The notes beneath the pieces were generated by a model, which made no database searches, had not been told where the DNA came from, and saw nothing but the letters and a program-made list of their open reading frames with translations. The position numbers were made by a program, and so were the translations under genes. This document shows, in pieces, positions 1 through 5,601 of a stretch of 7,942 nt of DNA. Origin of the DNA: Chloroflexota bacterium (lineage in GTDB: Bacteria > Chloroflexota > Anaerolineae > Aggregatilineales > Phototrophicaceae); contig QGUR01000211.1 in NCBI GenBank assembly GCA_003242205.1, forward strand, positions 1 through 7,942, read 5' to 3'. The first letter of the stretch is position 1; each line of letters begins with the position of its first letter.

Positions 1-50
1 CTTTGGGATTGAATGGCTTAAACATCCCGGCTCCCAGCTGCCTCAGGACC

Positions 51-98
51 CTGATACGTGTTAGGGGTAACGGGTTAAGCCCACGTCTGGCGTATCAG
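51..98. repeat. Imperfect inverted repeat, possible structured RNA
   Basis: CTGATACG (51-58) is perfectly complementary to CGTATCAG (91-98). The longer left arm CTGATACGTG can also use CACG at 82-85 for its inner pairs, leaving 86-92 partly bulged. Inside it, GTTA-GGGG-TAAC (60-71) forms a small hairpin. GGCTTAA (15-21), outside it, is complementary to TTAAGCC (75-81), which would be a pseudoknot-like pairing with the main stem. I compared it by eye with tmRNA, SRP RNA, RNase P, 6S and common riboswitch cores and recognised none. The orientation of any transcript is unknown. Confidence 0.35.
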
Positions 99-225
99 AA
101 CGACAATCGGCCGCGATGCAAGCCAGAGCTGGCTCACATGCACGGATGCACCTCCCCCTTTTTACAAAGACAATTCTTTTGGAGATCGCAGGCTTTCATT
201 ATCGCGTATTTTGGCTCATTCGCAC

Positions 226-250
226 AGGGAAAGGAAGGGGGTGGGGAAGG
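226..250 (-). promoter_or_regulatory. C-rich, G-poor tract after the leftward operon (possible Rho site)
   Basis: The plus strand here is almost pure purine with one T. The leftward transcript would therefore read as a run of C and U with nearly no G, starting about 43 bases after the last stop codon. Such C-over-G stretches are typical of Rho loading sites. No hairpin with a following U-run is visible nearby, so Rho-dependent ending is an inference. The imperfect hairpin at 256-297 lies just before it on the leftward transcript. Confidence 0.25.
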
Positions 251-255
251 CCGTT

Positions 256-297
256 CGTGATTATCATGTTGCTCCAATTTCGGATGCGATGATCACG
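256..297 (-). repeat. Bulged hairpin spanning the end of the last TPR gene
   Basis: CGTGA (256-260) pairs with TCACG (293-297), and TCAT (264-267) pairs with ATGA (289-292). TTA is bulged and a loop of about 21 bases is left. The right arm contains the stop codon of the last leftward gene. There is no U-run after it on the minus-strand transcript, so it is not a standard intrinsic terminator. It might protect the mRNA 3' end, or it may be chance. Confidence 0.2.
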
Positions 298-1084
298 TCT
301 GGCGGGCTTCGTGTCCGAGGCGTCCCAAATCTTTCTGCACCGCCGCGCCGTAGGGTGTGTGGGCGAAGCGTTCGGCGGTCGCCTGCCAGTAGGGGAGGCC
401 GTCGCGCAGCAAGGCCTCCTCGGGGCGCGGGCCGGTTCCCATCCGCCACAACAGTAGTGCGTTCATGAATTGGCGATGCGGCTCCTGTTCGAGCTGGCTT
501 GCCTCGTGGAGCGCCGTTTTGGCCGCTTCCGTGTCTCCGGCGTGATACAACGCTTCGGCCAGATCGGAGCGGATGACGGGCGGTGCGCCTGCGTCGAGCG
601 CTTCTCGGAGTGTCGCCGCCGCTTCGGCATAATTTCCCTTCGATAGCAGCGTTCGGCCAAGCCCGTAGAGCGGGAAGTGGTCGCCGGGCGCTTTGGCCAG
701 CGCTTCGCGGAGCGCGGTTTCGCTTTCATCGAGGCGGCCAAGCTGGCGGTAGGTGTTGCCAAGCAGGGTCAGTTCTTTTGCATTCGCGGCCTTACGTTCC
801 TGTTCCAGCACGCGGAGCGCTGCTTCGAATTCGCCTTTGAGGTAGTGGCGTTGCGCCTGCGTGAACGGCGTTACGAGATCGCGGTTGGCCCACAGTACGA
901 CGAGCTGCAGCACCAGTAGCAGCCCGACCACGCCGATGATGGCGGGCAGGCGCAGTTCCGGGGGGCCAAGACCGGCGAGCAGAATGACCAGCGCCAGCAG
1001 CACCAGCGCGGTCACGACGGCGATCTGTGCCGGGCGTTCCCAGACGCGGAAGCGCTCAATCAGGCTGCGGGTAAAGAAGCCCAT
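293..1084 (-). CDS. Membrane-anchored TPR protein (third of the trio)
   Basis: This 263-residue protein has two predicted membrane helices (about 21-40 and 46-66) followed by roughly four TPR units (about 73-100, 103-133, 136-166, 169-199). The units show the usual G/A/Y spacing, such as LGNTYRQLGRLDESETALREA. The short N-terminus is rich in arginine (R6, R11, R13, R17), so by the positive-inside rule both ends, and hence the TPRs, should be cytoplasmic. TPR domains bind other proteins, so a scaffold or assembly role is likely, but the partner is unknown. The C-terminal segment (about 233-253) resembles that of the preceding TPR protein. The gene starts 5 bases after the upstream stop without a clear Shine-Dalgarno sequence, which fits translational coupling. 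It is the last gene of the leftward operon. No catalytic motif was seen. Confidence 0.85.
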   Translation of the reverse strand: MGFFTRSLIERFRVWERPAQIAVVTALVLLALVILLAGLGPPELRLPAIIGVVGLLLVLQLVVLWANRDLVTPFTQAQRHYLKGEFEAALRVLEQERKAANAKELTLLGNTYRQLGRLDESETALREALAKAPGDHFPLYGLGRTLLSKGNYAEAAATLREALDAGAPPVIRSDLAEALYHAGDTEAAKTALHEASQLEQEPHRQFMNALLLWRMGTGPRPEEALLRDGLPYWQATAERFAHTPYGAAVQKDLGRLGHEARQT

Positions 1085-1089
1085 CGCAT

Positions 1090-1968
1090 TTAACCGAGAT
1101 TGCCCGCGTCGGCGTCGGCCAGCGCCTGCTCGATGGCGGCGATTTCGTAGCGCAGCGCCTGCCCATAAGCCGTGCCTTCGAGCGCGCGCAAACCCGCTTT
1201 CCAGGTCGCCAGCCCGTCGCGGGCGCTCATCATACGGGCGGTGGCGCGTACGGCCTGTTTCGTCTTTCCCTGCGCCTGATAGGCTTGCGCGAGGTGATAA
1301 AAGACGCGCACACAGTAGGCGGCGGGCATGGCATGAGCGGCGGCCTGCTCGAACGATTCGATTGCGGCTTCCGTATCTCCGGCGAAGCGCTGGACGAAGC
1401 CGAGTTCCGCCCAGATGATCGGCTGGTCGGGCGCAAGCTCCGCCGCCCGCTTGAGCGCGTTCGCCGCTTCTTCATAGGATGCCTGCAGGCGGTAGCCGTT
1501 AGCGAGCGTGATGTAGGAGTCGGGATCGTTGGGATACAGGGCGACGGCGCGGTCGGCGGCGGCTTGTGCCTTCGCCAATTGGCCGCTGTAGGCATAGGCG
1601 CTGGTCAGCAGCATCAGGACTTCGGCTGTTTCTTTGCCTTCCTTGATCGAGCGTTCCAGCAGCGGGATTGCGTCGCGGAAACGGAAGGCTTCGATCAGCC
1701 GGTAGGCATCGCCGTAACCGGAACCCTGCTCGCGCGACTGGCGGGCGAGAGCGACGCCGACAAACGCGAACACGACCAGAAACATGAGCGCCGCAAGGCA
1801 CAGGCCGCCCAGAGCAATCGCTACCGGGGTCGACAAACCCTCTACCGGGGTCGGGCGATTACGCGCGTCGACATACTCGACGATGATGCCGCCGATGAAC
1901 ACGACGATACCGATAAACGCCAGCACCAGCGACACATAAATGATGAGAAACCGCTGCCAGCGGCTCAT
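1090..1968 (-). CDS. Membrane-anchored TPR protein (second of the trio)
   Basis: This 292-residue protein has two predicted membrane helices (about 7-30 and 49-75) joined by a short external loop. About five TPR-like units follow between residues 84 and 250, the clearest at 115-148, 150-182 and 184-214 (for example WAELGFVQRFAGDTEAAIES). Basic residues flank the membrane pair on the cytoplasmic side (R3, R6 and R76, R79), so the TPR domain should face the cytoplasm. The start codon overlaps the stop of the preceding TPR gene in ATGA (1965-1968), which fixes the start and implies translational coupling. The C-terminal motif at 256-276 (W-K-A, then T-A-Y-G-x-A) is echoed in the next gene. Family membership is clear, but the specific function is unknown. 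Confidence 0.87.
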   Translation of the reverse strand: MSRWQRFLIIYVSLVLAFIGIVVFIGGIIVEYVDARNRPTPVEGLSTPVAIALGGLCLAALMFLVVFAFVGVALARQSREQGSGYGDAYRLIEAFRFRDAIPLLERSIKEGKETAEVLMLLTSAYAYSGQLAKAQAAADRAVALYPNDPDSYITLANGYRLQASYEEAANALKRAAELAPDQPIIWAELGFVQRFAGDTEAAIESFEQAAAHAMPAAYCVRVFYHLAQAYQAQGKTKQAVRATARMMSARDGLATWKAGLRALEGTAYGQALRYEIAAIEQALADADAGNLG

Positions 1969-2963
1969 GCGGGTGCTCCACTCGCCAGTTGCTCGACCGT
2001 CATCTCGTCCTGCGCCAGCGCCTGAGCCGTGCGAATGTCGTCGCCCAGCGCCGCTCGTAGCGTGGCCGCCTGATCGCTACCGAGGAGCGTGTTCCATTCT
2101 TTCAGCGCGCCCCGCTCGGCCTTGAGCGCGGCGACTTCCCGACGCGCCGATTCCAGATCGCCCAGCCGGGCATAGGCGCGGGCGAGATACAGCCGCACGA
2201 GCAGGCGATGGCGTTTCTCCGGAACGCGCAGCCGTAGCGCCTGCTGCAAATGCTCAATCGCTTCGTTCGACAGGCCAAGGCGGTCTTCGATCATACCCAG
2301 ATTATAGGCGGCAACCCATTCGCCCGGCGCGAGCGCATAGGCTTTCAACGCGGCCTCGCGCGCGGCGTCATACCGGCCCGATTGCAGGTTGACTTCCGCC
2401 AGCCCATTGTAGGCCACTGCCGAATCCGGTTCCAGTTTGACCATCTGCTCGTAATCGCGGCGGGCGCGGTCGAGCTTGCCCCAGACACGCAGGATCTCGG
2501 CGCGAAAGCGGTAGTGCTGGCCCTCGTTGGGCTCCGCCTTGATGACGTCGTCCATGATCCTTACGGCATCGGCAAACTCGTTTTTACGCAGGTGTTTAAC
2601 CGCCTTCTGGTATTCCATCTTACCGCGCGGGCGGAAGATGATCAGCCCGGCGATGATCCAGCCGAGCGCACCTCCTGCGAAGATGGCCTGATACTCCGGC
2701 AGAAAGAGCATGCCGATGATCAGCGCACCGATGGCAGGCAGCAGGATCGCCAGCCAGCGCCCGCGCTCTTCGCGCTCAAGACGGGTGAAGATGATGATTG
2801 CTGCGCCGACGAAAAAGATGAGCACCAGCAACGTCTGAACCTGCGGCACCCAGTCTTCTTCGAAGGCGTTGAGGATCAGGCTAATGAGGCCGGTGCCAGC
2901 CAGCAGGTAGAAGAGCGCCTGAACGCGCACCGGGCCGAGATACCGGGCGAAGCGACCAATCAT
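1965..2963 (-). CDS. Four-helix membrane TPR protein (first of the trio)
   Basis: This 332-residue protein has four predicted membrane helices (about 14-32, 43-60, 70-88, 92-110), then about five TPR units (116-146, 150-180, 183-214, 217-247, 253-284) with typical text such as YNGLAEVNLQSGRYDAAREA. Positive charges at the N-terminus, in loop 61-69 and after helix 4 (R111, R113, K115) put the TPRs in the cytoplasm. The start at 2963 was chosen because it overlaps the upstream stop as ATGA and begins a natural basic leader. A longer in-frame start at 3062 would add 33 residues that run inside the upstream gene. It is the largest of three neighbouring membrane TPR proteins and may have been the ancestor of the other two. 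Its role is unknown, perhaps a membrane scaffold. Confidence 0.86.
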   Translation of the reverse strand: MIGRFARYLGPVRVQALFYLLAGTGLISLILNAFEEDWVPQVQTLLVLIFFVGAAIIIFTRLEREERGRWLAILLPAIGALIIGMLFLPEYQAIFAGGALGWIIAGLIIFRPRGKMEYQKAVKHLRKNEFADAVRIMDDVIKAEPNEGQHYRFRAEILRVWGKLDRARRDYEQMVKLEPDSAVAYNGLAEVNLQSGRYDAAREAALKAYALAPGEWVAAYNLGMIEDRLGLSNEAIEHLQQALRLRVPEKRHRLLVRLYLARAYARLGDLESARREVAALKAERGALKEWNTLLGSDQAATLRAALGDDIRTAQALAQDEMTVEQLASGAPA

Positions 2964-3664
2964 GCGGAGCGCTCCGGTCGGTGAGTGTATTCGGTCAAGC
3001 GGGCGCTCTGGCCGCTGGAGCTTTCCCAGTAGACGGGAATCCAGCGCGCGTTCAGCCAGCACCGTATCGCTTCGCCGTCTGGCCTGCCGATGCGGAAACC
3101 CTGCGACTCTCCGGCGTCCGCGGTCGTCACGGGGACGGGCTGGCCCAGCGGCTCGACGCTCGCCGTCGAAATATGGCCGCCGTGGAGAACGCCGCTGGCC
3201 GGATCTAAGCCGGCCTCAAAAATCTCGACGCTTCCGGCCTGCCGGGGCAGGTTTTGCAGAAACCAGTAACGGGCCACCAGCGCCGGGCTGGCGACTTCAA
3301 ACGGGCCGGTGGCGGCGACGCGGATAACGGCCTGTGGTTCGCCATCGACGCGCGGGCTGATCTCCGCTCCTTCTGGGCTGAAAACGAATTTGGCTTCGGT
3401 TTTCACGGTATGGCCGAGGGCCAGCAGGTCGAAGCGCTCGATGCGCCAATGCCCGCCGGTTTCGACAGCCAGCCCTTCAAAGAGCCAGTCGATGCTGCTG
3501 TCGGTCCGGCCATCATAGTCGGCGCGAATCGTCAGCGAACCCGCGCCCGGCTCGTGCAACGTCCAGCGCTCGACATCGCCAGCTGGCGTGTCACCGTTGT
3601 AATAGGTATATGTGCCGCTGGCGACAAAACGCTCGTGAAAAGAGACCGGGTGAAGCTGGCGCAT
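2960..3664 (-). CDS. Uncharacterised protein, predicted mostly beta
   Basis: I do not recognise this 234-residue protein. It has no signal peptide and no membrane helix. It is rich in alternating hydrophobic/polar segments with many G, T, V, W and Y residues (for example GTYTYYNGD, HWRIERFDLLALGHTVKTE), which suggests antiparallel beta strands and possibly a lipocalin-like or barrel fold. A distinct aromatic stretch (ARYWFLQNL, about 131-139) lies in the middle. The start at 3664 lies 4 bases after the AlaX stop. Earlier in-frame starts would run back into the AlaX gene and give arginine/serine-rich nonsense. The stop overlaps the first membrane TPR gene as ATGA. The tight coupling on both sides implies co-production with AlaX and the TPR trio, but that does not reveal its function. 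Confidence 0.8.
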   Translation of the reverse strand: MRQLHPVSFHERFVASGTYTYYNGDTPAGDVERWTLHEPGAGSLTIRADYDGRTDSSIDWLFEGLAVETGGHWRIERFDLLALGHTVKTEAKFVFSPEGAEISPRVDGEPQAVIRVAATGPFEVASPALVARYWFLQNLPRQAGSVEIFEAGLDPASGVLHGGHISTASVEPLGQPVPVTTADAGESQGFRIGRPDGEAIRCWLNARWIPVYWESSSGQSARLTEYTHRPERSA

Positions 3665-3668
3665 AAGT

Positions 3669-4388
3669 CTAAGGCCCGGTTGGGTCCAGTTCGACATAAA
3701 TTCGCTTGTTGATGCCGCCCTTGCTCTTGTAGTCGGTAATACGAATCCGGCCAACTTCGCGCGTATTGGCGACATGCGTGCCGCCATCGGCTTGCAAATC
3801 AAGTCCGACAATTTCGACTGTGCGGACTTCCTGTATGCCTTCCGGCAGCAGGTTGATTTTGGTGCGAATGAGGTCGGGAATCTGGAAAGCCGTTTCGCGC
3901 GGCAGGATTTGCACACGCACCTCGCGGGCGGCATCCACTTCCGCGTTGATGCGTTCCTCGATTTCCGACACCAGTTCCTTCTGCAAGCGCTCGAATTCAA
4001 AATCCATGCGGCCTTTAAGCGGTTCCATGTTGCCGCCGGTCACGCTAGCGCCATAGTCGCGCCAGACCACGCCGCAGAGGATATGCATGGCTGTGTGGGT
4101 TCGCATGAGGCTGTAACGGCGCGACCAGTCGAGGACGCCCTCAACTTCCTCGCCTACCTGGGGCAGGTCATCGCCGCCGATCACGTGCAGATTGCCGCGT
4201 TCGACTTTGATGACCGGATAGACGCGGTCGCCTGCCTGAAGCACACCGACATCGTGGGGCTGCCCACCGCCGCCCGGATAAAAGGCCGTACGGTTCAGGC
4301 GCACGCTGCGCGTCGCCGGATCGACTTCGGTGACGATGGCGGGGAATTTGTTGATGTAGCTATCCGTCTGGTAGAGCAGTTCGGTCAT
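3669..4388 (-). CDS. alaX: Alanyl-tRNA editing protein, AlaX family
   Basis: Free-standing relative of the AlaRS editing domain. Known family members hydrolyse Ser-tRNA(Ala) or Gly-tRNA(Ala) in trans to keep serine and glycine out of alanine codons in the cytoplasm. The 239 residues fit the long form with an N-terminal beta domain. The signature TAFYPGGGGQPHDVG lies at 34-48, the first zinc motif HxxxH is H98-TAM-H102, and the second zinc motif region is QADGGTHVANT at 199-209 with H205 present. The usual cysteine of CGGTH is aspartate (D201), so the metal site would be three His plus Asp or a weaker three-ligand site. The C-terminal ITDYKSKGGINKRIYVEL strand pattern is typical. The start overlaps the upstream GNAT stop as ATGA (4385-4388). 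Family call is strong, while substrate preference is not determinable here. Confidence 0.93.
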   Translation of the reverse strand: MTELLYQTDSYINKFPAIVTEVDPATRSVRLNRTAFYPGGGGQPHDVGVLQAGDRVYPVIKVERGNLHVIGGDDLPQVGEEVEGVLDWSRRYSLMRTHTAMHILCGVVWRDYGASVTGGNMEPLKGRMDFEFERLQKELVSEIEERINAEVDAAREVRVQILPRETAFQIPDLIRTKINLLPEGIQEVRTVEIVGLDLQADGGTHVANTREVGRIRITDYKSKGGINKRIYVELDPTGP

Positions 4389-4900
4389 GGTGCGTTATCT
4401 TCCTGATCGAGATCGGCGCGCATTCGCAGCATCACTTCGCGCCCGCCTAGCGCCTTCCAGAACTGCACGCCGGCTTGGTTGTGCGCGGCGACATGCCACT
4501 CAAAATAATTCAAATTGCGCGCTTTGAACCACTCGGCCAGCGCGTTCACCAGCGCGCGCCCGACACCAAAGCGGCGATAGCCTTCTTCGACATATATGTC
4601 GGCGAGAAAACCGCTCGGCTCCTGCTGAAACATCTCCGGCGGGAAGTCTACGACCACGCCCAGCACATAGCCGATCAGTTTTCCATCTCCTTCGGCTACA
4701 TAGGTACAGGTGTGGCTATCGTCGATGCGCTCGGCCAGACTGCGGGCATAACGCTGCGGCCCGTCCTCGGTGGCAGGCGGCAGGTCAGGGTCGAGCTTAC
4801 GATGGTATTCAACCAGCCGCGACCACATCTCGGCTATTGTCTTGGTGTCCTCGACCGTGGCGGGGCGAATTAGAACTTCATCCACAGACCATCCATCCAT
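4385..4900 (-). CDS. GNAT-family N-acetyltransferase (second)
   Basis: This 171-residue GNAT protein would transfer an acetyl group from acetyl-CoA to an amine. The N-terminal strand and helix (VLIRPATVEDTKTIAEMW, about 9-26) are typical. Strand 4 is followed by the acetyl-CoA pyrophosphate loop R109-R-F-G112-V-G114 (pattern R/QxxGxG). The C-terminal NQAGVQFWKALGGRE (141-155) is the usual helix 4 / strand 7 region. The substrate is unknown. Two starts are possible: ATG at 4900 (31-base overlap with the upstream gene, used here) or GTG at 4885 (16-base overlap). The protein from residue 8 onward is the conserved part either way. It resembles the upstream GNAT (I-R-x-A-T near the N-terminus, FW-x-x-LG-x-RE near the end), suggesting tandem duplication. 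It is coupled to alaX by ATGA. Confidence 0.9.
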   Translation of the reverse strand: MDGWSVDEVLIRPATVEDTKTIAEMWSRLVEYHRKLDPDLPPATEDGPQRYARSLAERIDDSHTCTYVAEGDGKLIGYVLGVVVDFPPEMFQQEPSGFLADIYVEEGYRRFGVGRALVNALAEWFKARNLNYFEWHVAAHNQAGVQFWKALGGREVMLRMRADLDQEDNAP

Positions 4901-5343
4901 TCTCGCGCGCCCAGCGACCGCCAGAAGGCTTGGGCAACGGCGTCGCGTCTGGGCGCGTTTACAAGCATCTCGTGTACGTTCTGTTCCGCCAGCCAGCTCT
5001 GCGCCGCCTGAACCAGCCTGCGCGCCACGCCGGGCCGGTAGCGGTGAGCGTCGACGGCGATATCGGCGATCACGCCGCGCTTTTCCGGCAGTAGGCCGGG
5101 CGGTCCCGGTTCCACCCGCGCTACGATGTATCCCGCTACCTCGCCATCGTCATCGGCGATCAGCAGCGCAACCAGCGGTTGCTCCAGCCACGCGCAGGCG
5201 GCGGCCATCCAGCGTTCATGAGCGTTCTCGGCCATCCGAACACGCGGGTCAGCCTGCTGGAGCAGCACGGTCTTTTCATACCACAGTTGCGCGAGATGGG
5301 AGACGTCAGCGGGCGTCGCTGAGCGAACAATCAGAGCGCACAT
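4870..5343 (-). CDS. GNAT-family N-acetyltransferase (first gene of the leftward operon)
   Basis: This 157-residue protein has GNAT features: an N-terminal LIVRSATPADVSHLAQLW (about 4-21), the strand 4 region RGVIADIAVD (89-98), the acetyl-CoA loop RPGVARRL (103-110) and a C-terminal AFWRSLGARE (139-148). In the pyrophosphate loop the first R/Q of R/QxxGxG is tyrosine (Y102) and the last G is alanine (A107). Alanine there is tolerated in the family. The start at 5343 gives the normal GNAT N-terminus. The frame stays open back to 6066, but that extension has no GNAT similarity and runs antisense to two plus-strand genes. A GAGG-like site lies about 13 bases before the ATG. As the first gene it may set expression of the six downstream genes. 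Substrate unknown. Confidence 0.88.
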   Translation of the reverse strand: MCALIVRSATPADVSHLAQLWYEKTVLLQQADPRVRMAENAHERWMAAACAWLEQPLVALLIADDDGEVAGYIVARVEPGPPGLLPEKRGVIADIAVDAHRYRPGVARRLVQAAQSWLAEQNVHEMLVNAPRRDAVAQAFWRSLGAREWMDGLWMKF

Positions 5344-5365
5344 GATAAACGATGAGCCTCTAGCG

Positions 5366-5457
5366 ACCGGCGGTTGGCTCAGGGCTGCGTCTACTTCCGC
5401 GACAGTGCGATCTGGGCCTGAAGTGGGTCGCGCGACTCGCTGTTGCCAACCGGCGGT
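5366..5457. repeat. Paired short repeats in the leftward leader
   Basis: ACCGGCGGT occurs at 5366-5374 and again at 5449-5457 in direct orientation. Overlapping these, CGGTTGGC (5371-5378) is perfectly complementary to GCCAACCG (5445-5452). On the leftward transcript the 8-base arms could close a stem around a loop of about 66 bases, and as DNA they could be two operator sites. No known motif is recognised. In GC-rich DNA, part of this can arise by chance. Confidence 0.25.
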
Positions 5458-5476
5458 GATCGTAAAGTGAGCGGAA

Positions 5477-5505
5477 AGCATAGCACCGCGCATATTGCAG
5501 CGCAA
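5477..5505 (-). promoter_or_regulatory. Possible sigma-70-type promoter for the leftward operon
   Basis: On the minus strand TTGCGC (5505-5500) and TATGCT (5482-5477) are separated by 17 bases. The matches to TTGACA and TATAAT are 3/6 and 4/6, so this is a weak candidate. Its position is sensible, with a transcript start near 5470 and a leader of about 127 bases before the first GNAT. No better candidate was seen between 5344 and 5600 on this strand. Confidence 0.3.
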
Positions 5506-5510
5506 GCGTG

Positions 5511-5555
5511 CGCCCCGGTCTGCCGGGGGTGTGTTGTCTTTATGCAACGCCCCGG
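5511..5555. promoter_or_regulatory. CCCCGG / CCGGGG arms around the rightward promoter
   Basis: CCCCGG (5513-5518), loop TCTG and CCGGGG (5523-5528) form a perfect 6-bp hairpin or dyad. A second CCCCGG lies at 5550-5555, within the spacer of the rightward promoter, and can pair with the same CCGGGG arm, bracketing the -35 box. The context CGCCCCGG is repeated exactly at 5511-5518 and 5548-5555. The arrangement could be an operator with three half-sites. No regulator is identified. Confidence 0.3.
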
Positions 5556-5562
5556 CTACAAT
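5534..5562 (+). promoter_or_regulatory. Sigma-70-type promoter of the rightward operon
   Basis: TTGTCT (5534-5539, 4/6 match to TTGACA) and TACAAT (5557-5562, 5/6 match to TATAAT) are separated by exactly 17 bases. The transcript would start near 5569, leaving a leader of about 33 bases before the ATG at 5602, with GGAAGA at 5591-5596 as a moderate ribosome binding site. This is the best promoter match in the window. Confidence 0.6.
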
Positions 5563-5601
5563 CACGCTACTCGCCTTGCTGGAAGATCGTGGAAGATATC
5601 C

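Larger units (their letters stand above)
1..292. other. Left-end non-coding region
   Basis: No convincing gene is seen on either strand. A plus-strand open frame covers much of it, but its product has no recognisable family and no ribosome binding site, and its composition is irregular. The visible content is a group of short inverted repeats at 15-98, an interrupted palindrome at 121-134 (AGCCAG-AG-CTGGCT), a pyrimidine run at 151-163 and a purine-rich tract at 226-250. Base composition is less GC-rich than in the genes, for example around 158-220. It lies directly downstream of the leftward operon, so it probably contains that operon's transcript end, and it may hold an RNA element I cannot name. 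Confidence 0.5.

Noticed and set aside
1..120. SRP RNA, tmRNA, RNase P, 6S or 5S RNA, or a common riboswitch
   Set aside because: Checked by eye on both strands for the conserved cores of these RNAs and none was found.
121..163. Hairpin AGCCAG-AG-CTGGCT followed by a T run as an intrinsic terminator on the plus strand
   Set aside because: The T run (159-163) is about 25 bases from the hairpin, the loop is too small, and no plus-strand gene ends before it within the window.
3..260. 85-residue plus-strand open frame at the left end
   Set aside because: No family resemblance, no ribosome binding site, irregular composition, and it runs through the inverted-repeat cluster and the purine tract.
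1285..2025. 246-residue plus-strand open frame antisense to the second membrane TPR gene
   Set aside because: It mirrors the codon pattern of the GC-rich gene opposite and its product is low-quality (runs of Q, H, D, R). The minus-strand frame has clear TPR repeats and membrane helices.
2250..2984. 244-residue plus-strand open frame antisense to the four-helix TPR gene
   Set aside because: Shadow of the minus-strand gene; no recognisable domain, and no promoter or ribosome binding site.
2964..3062. Upstream start for the four-helix TPR protein
   Set aside because: It would overlap the preceding gene by about 100 bases, whereas the ATG at 2963 forms an ATGA overlap and begins a typical membrane leader.
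3774..4406. 210-residue plus-strand open frame antisense to alaX
   Set aside because: The opposite strand encodes an unmistakable AlaX with HxxxH and GGTH motifs.
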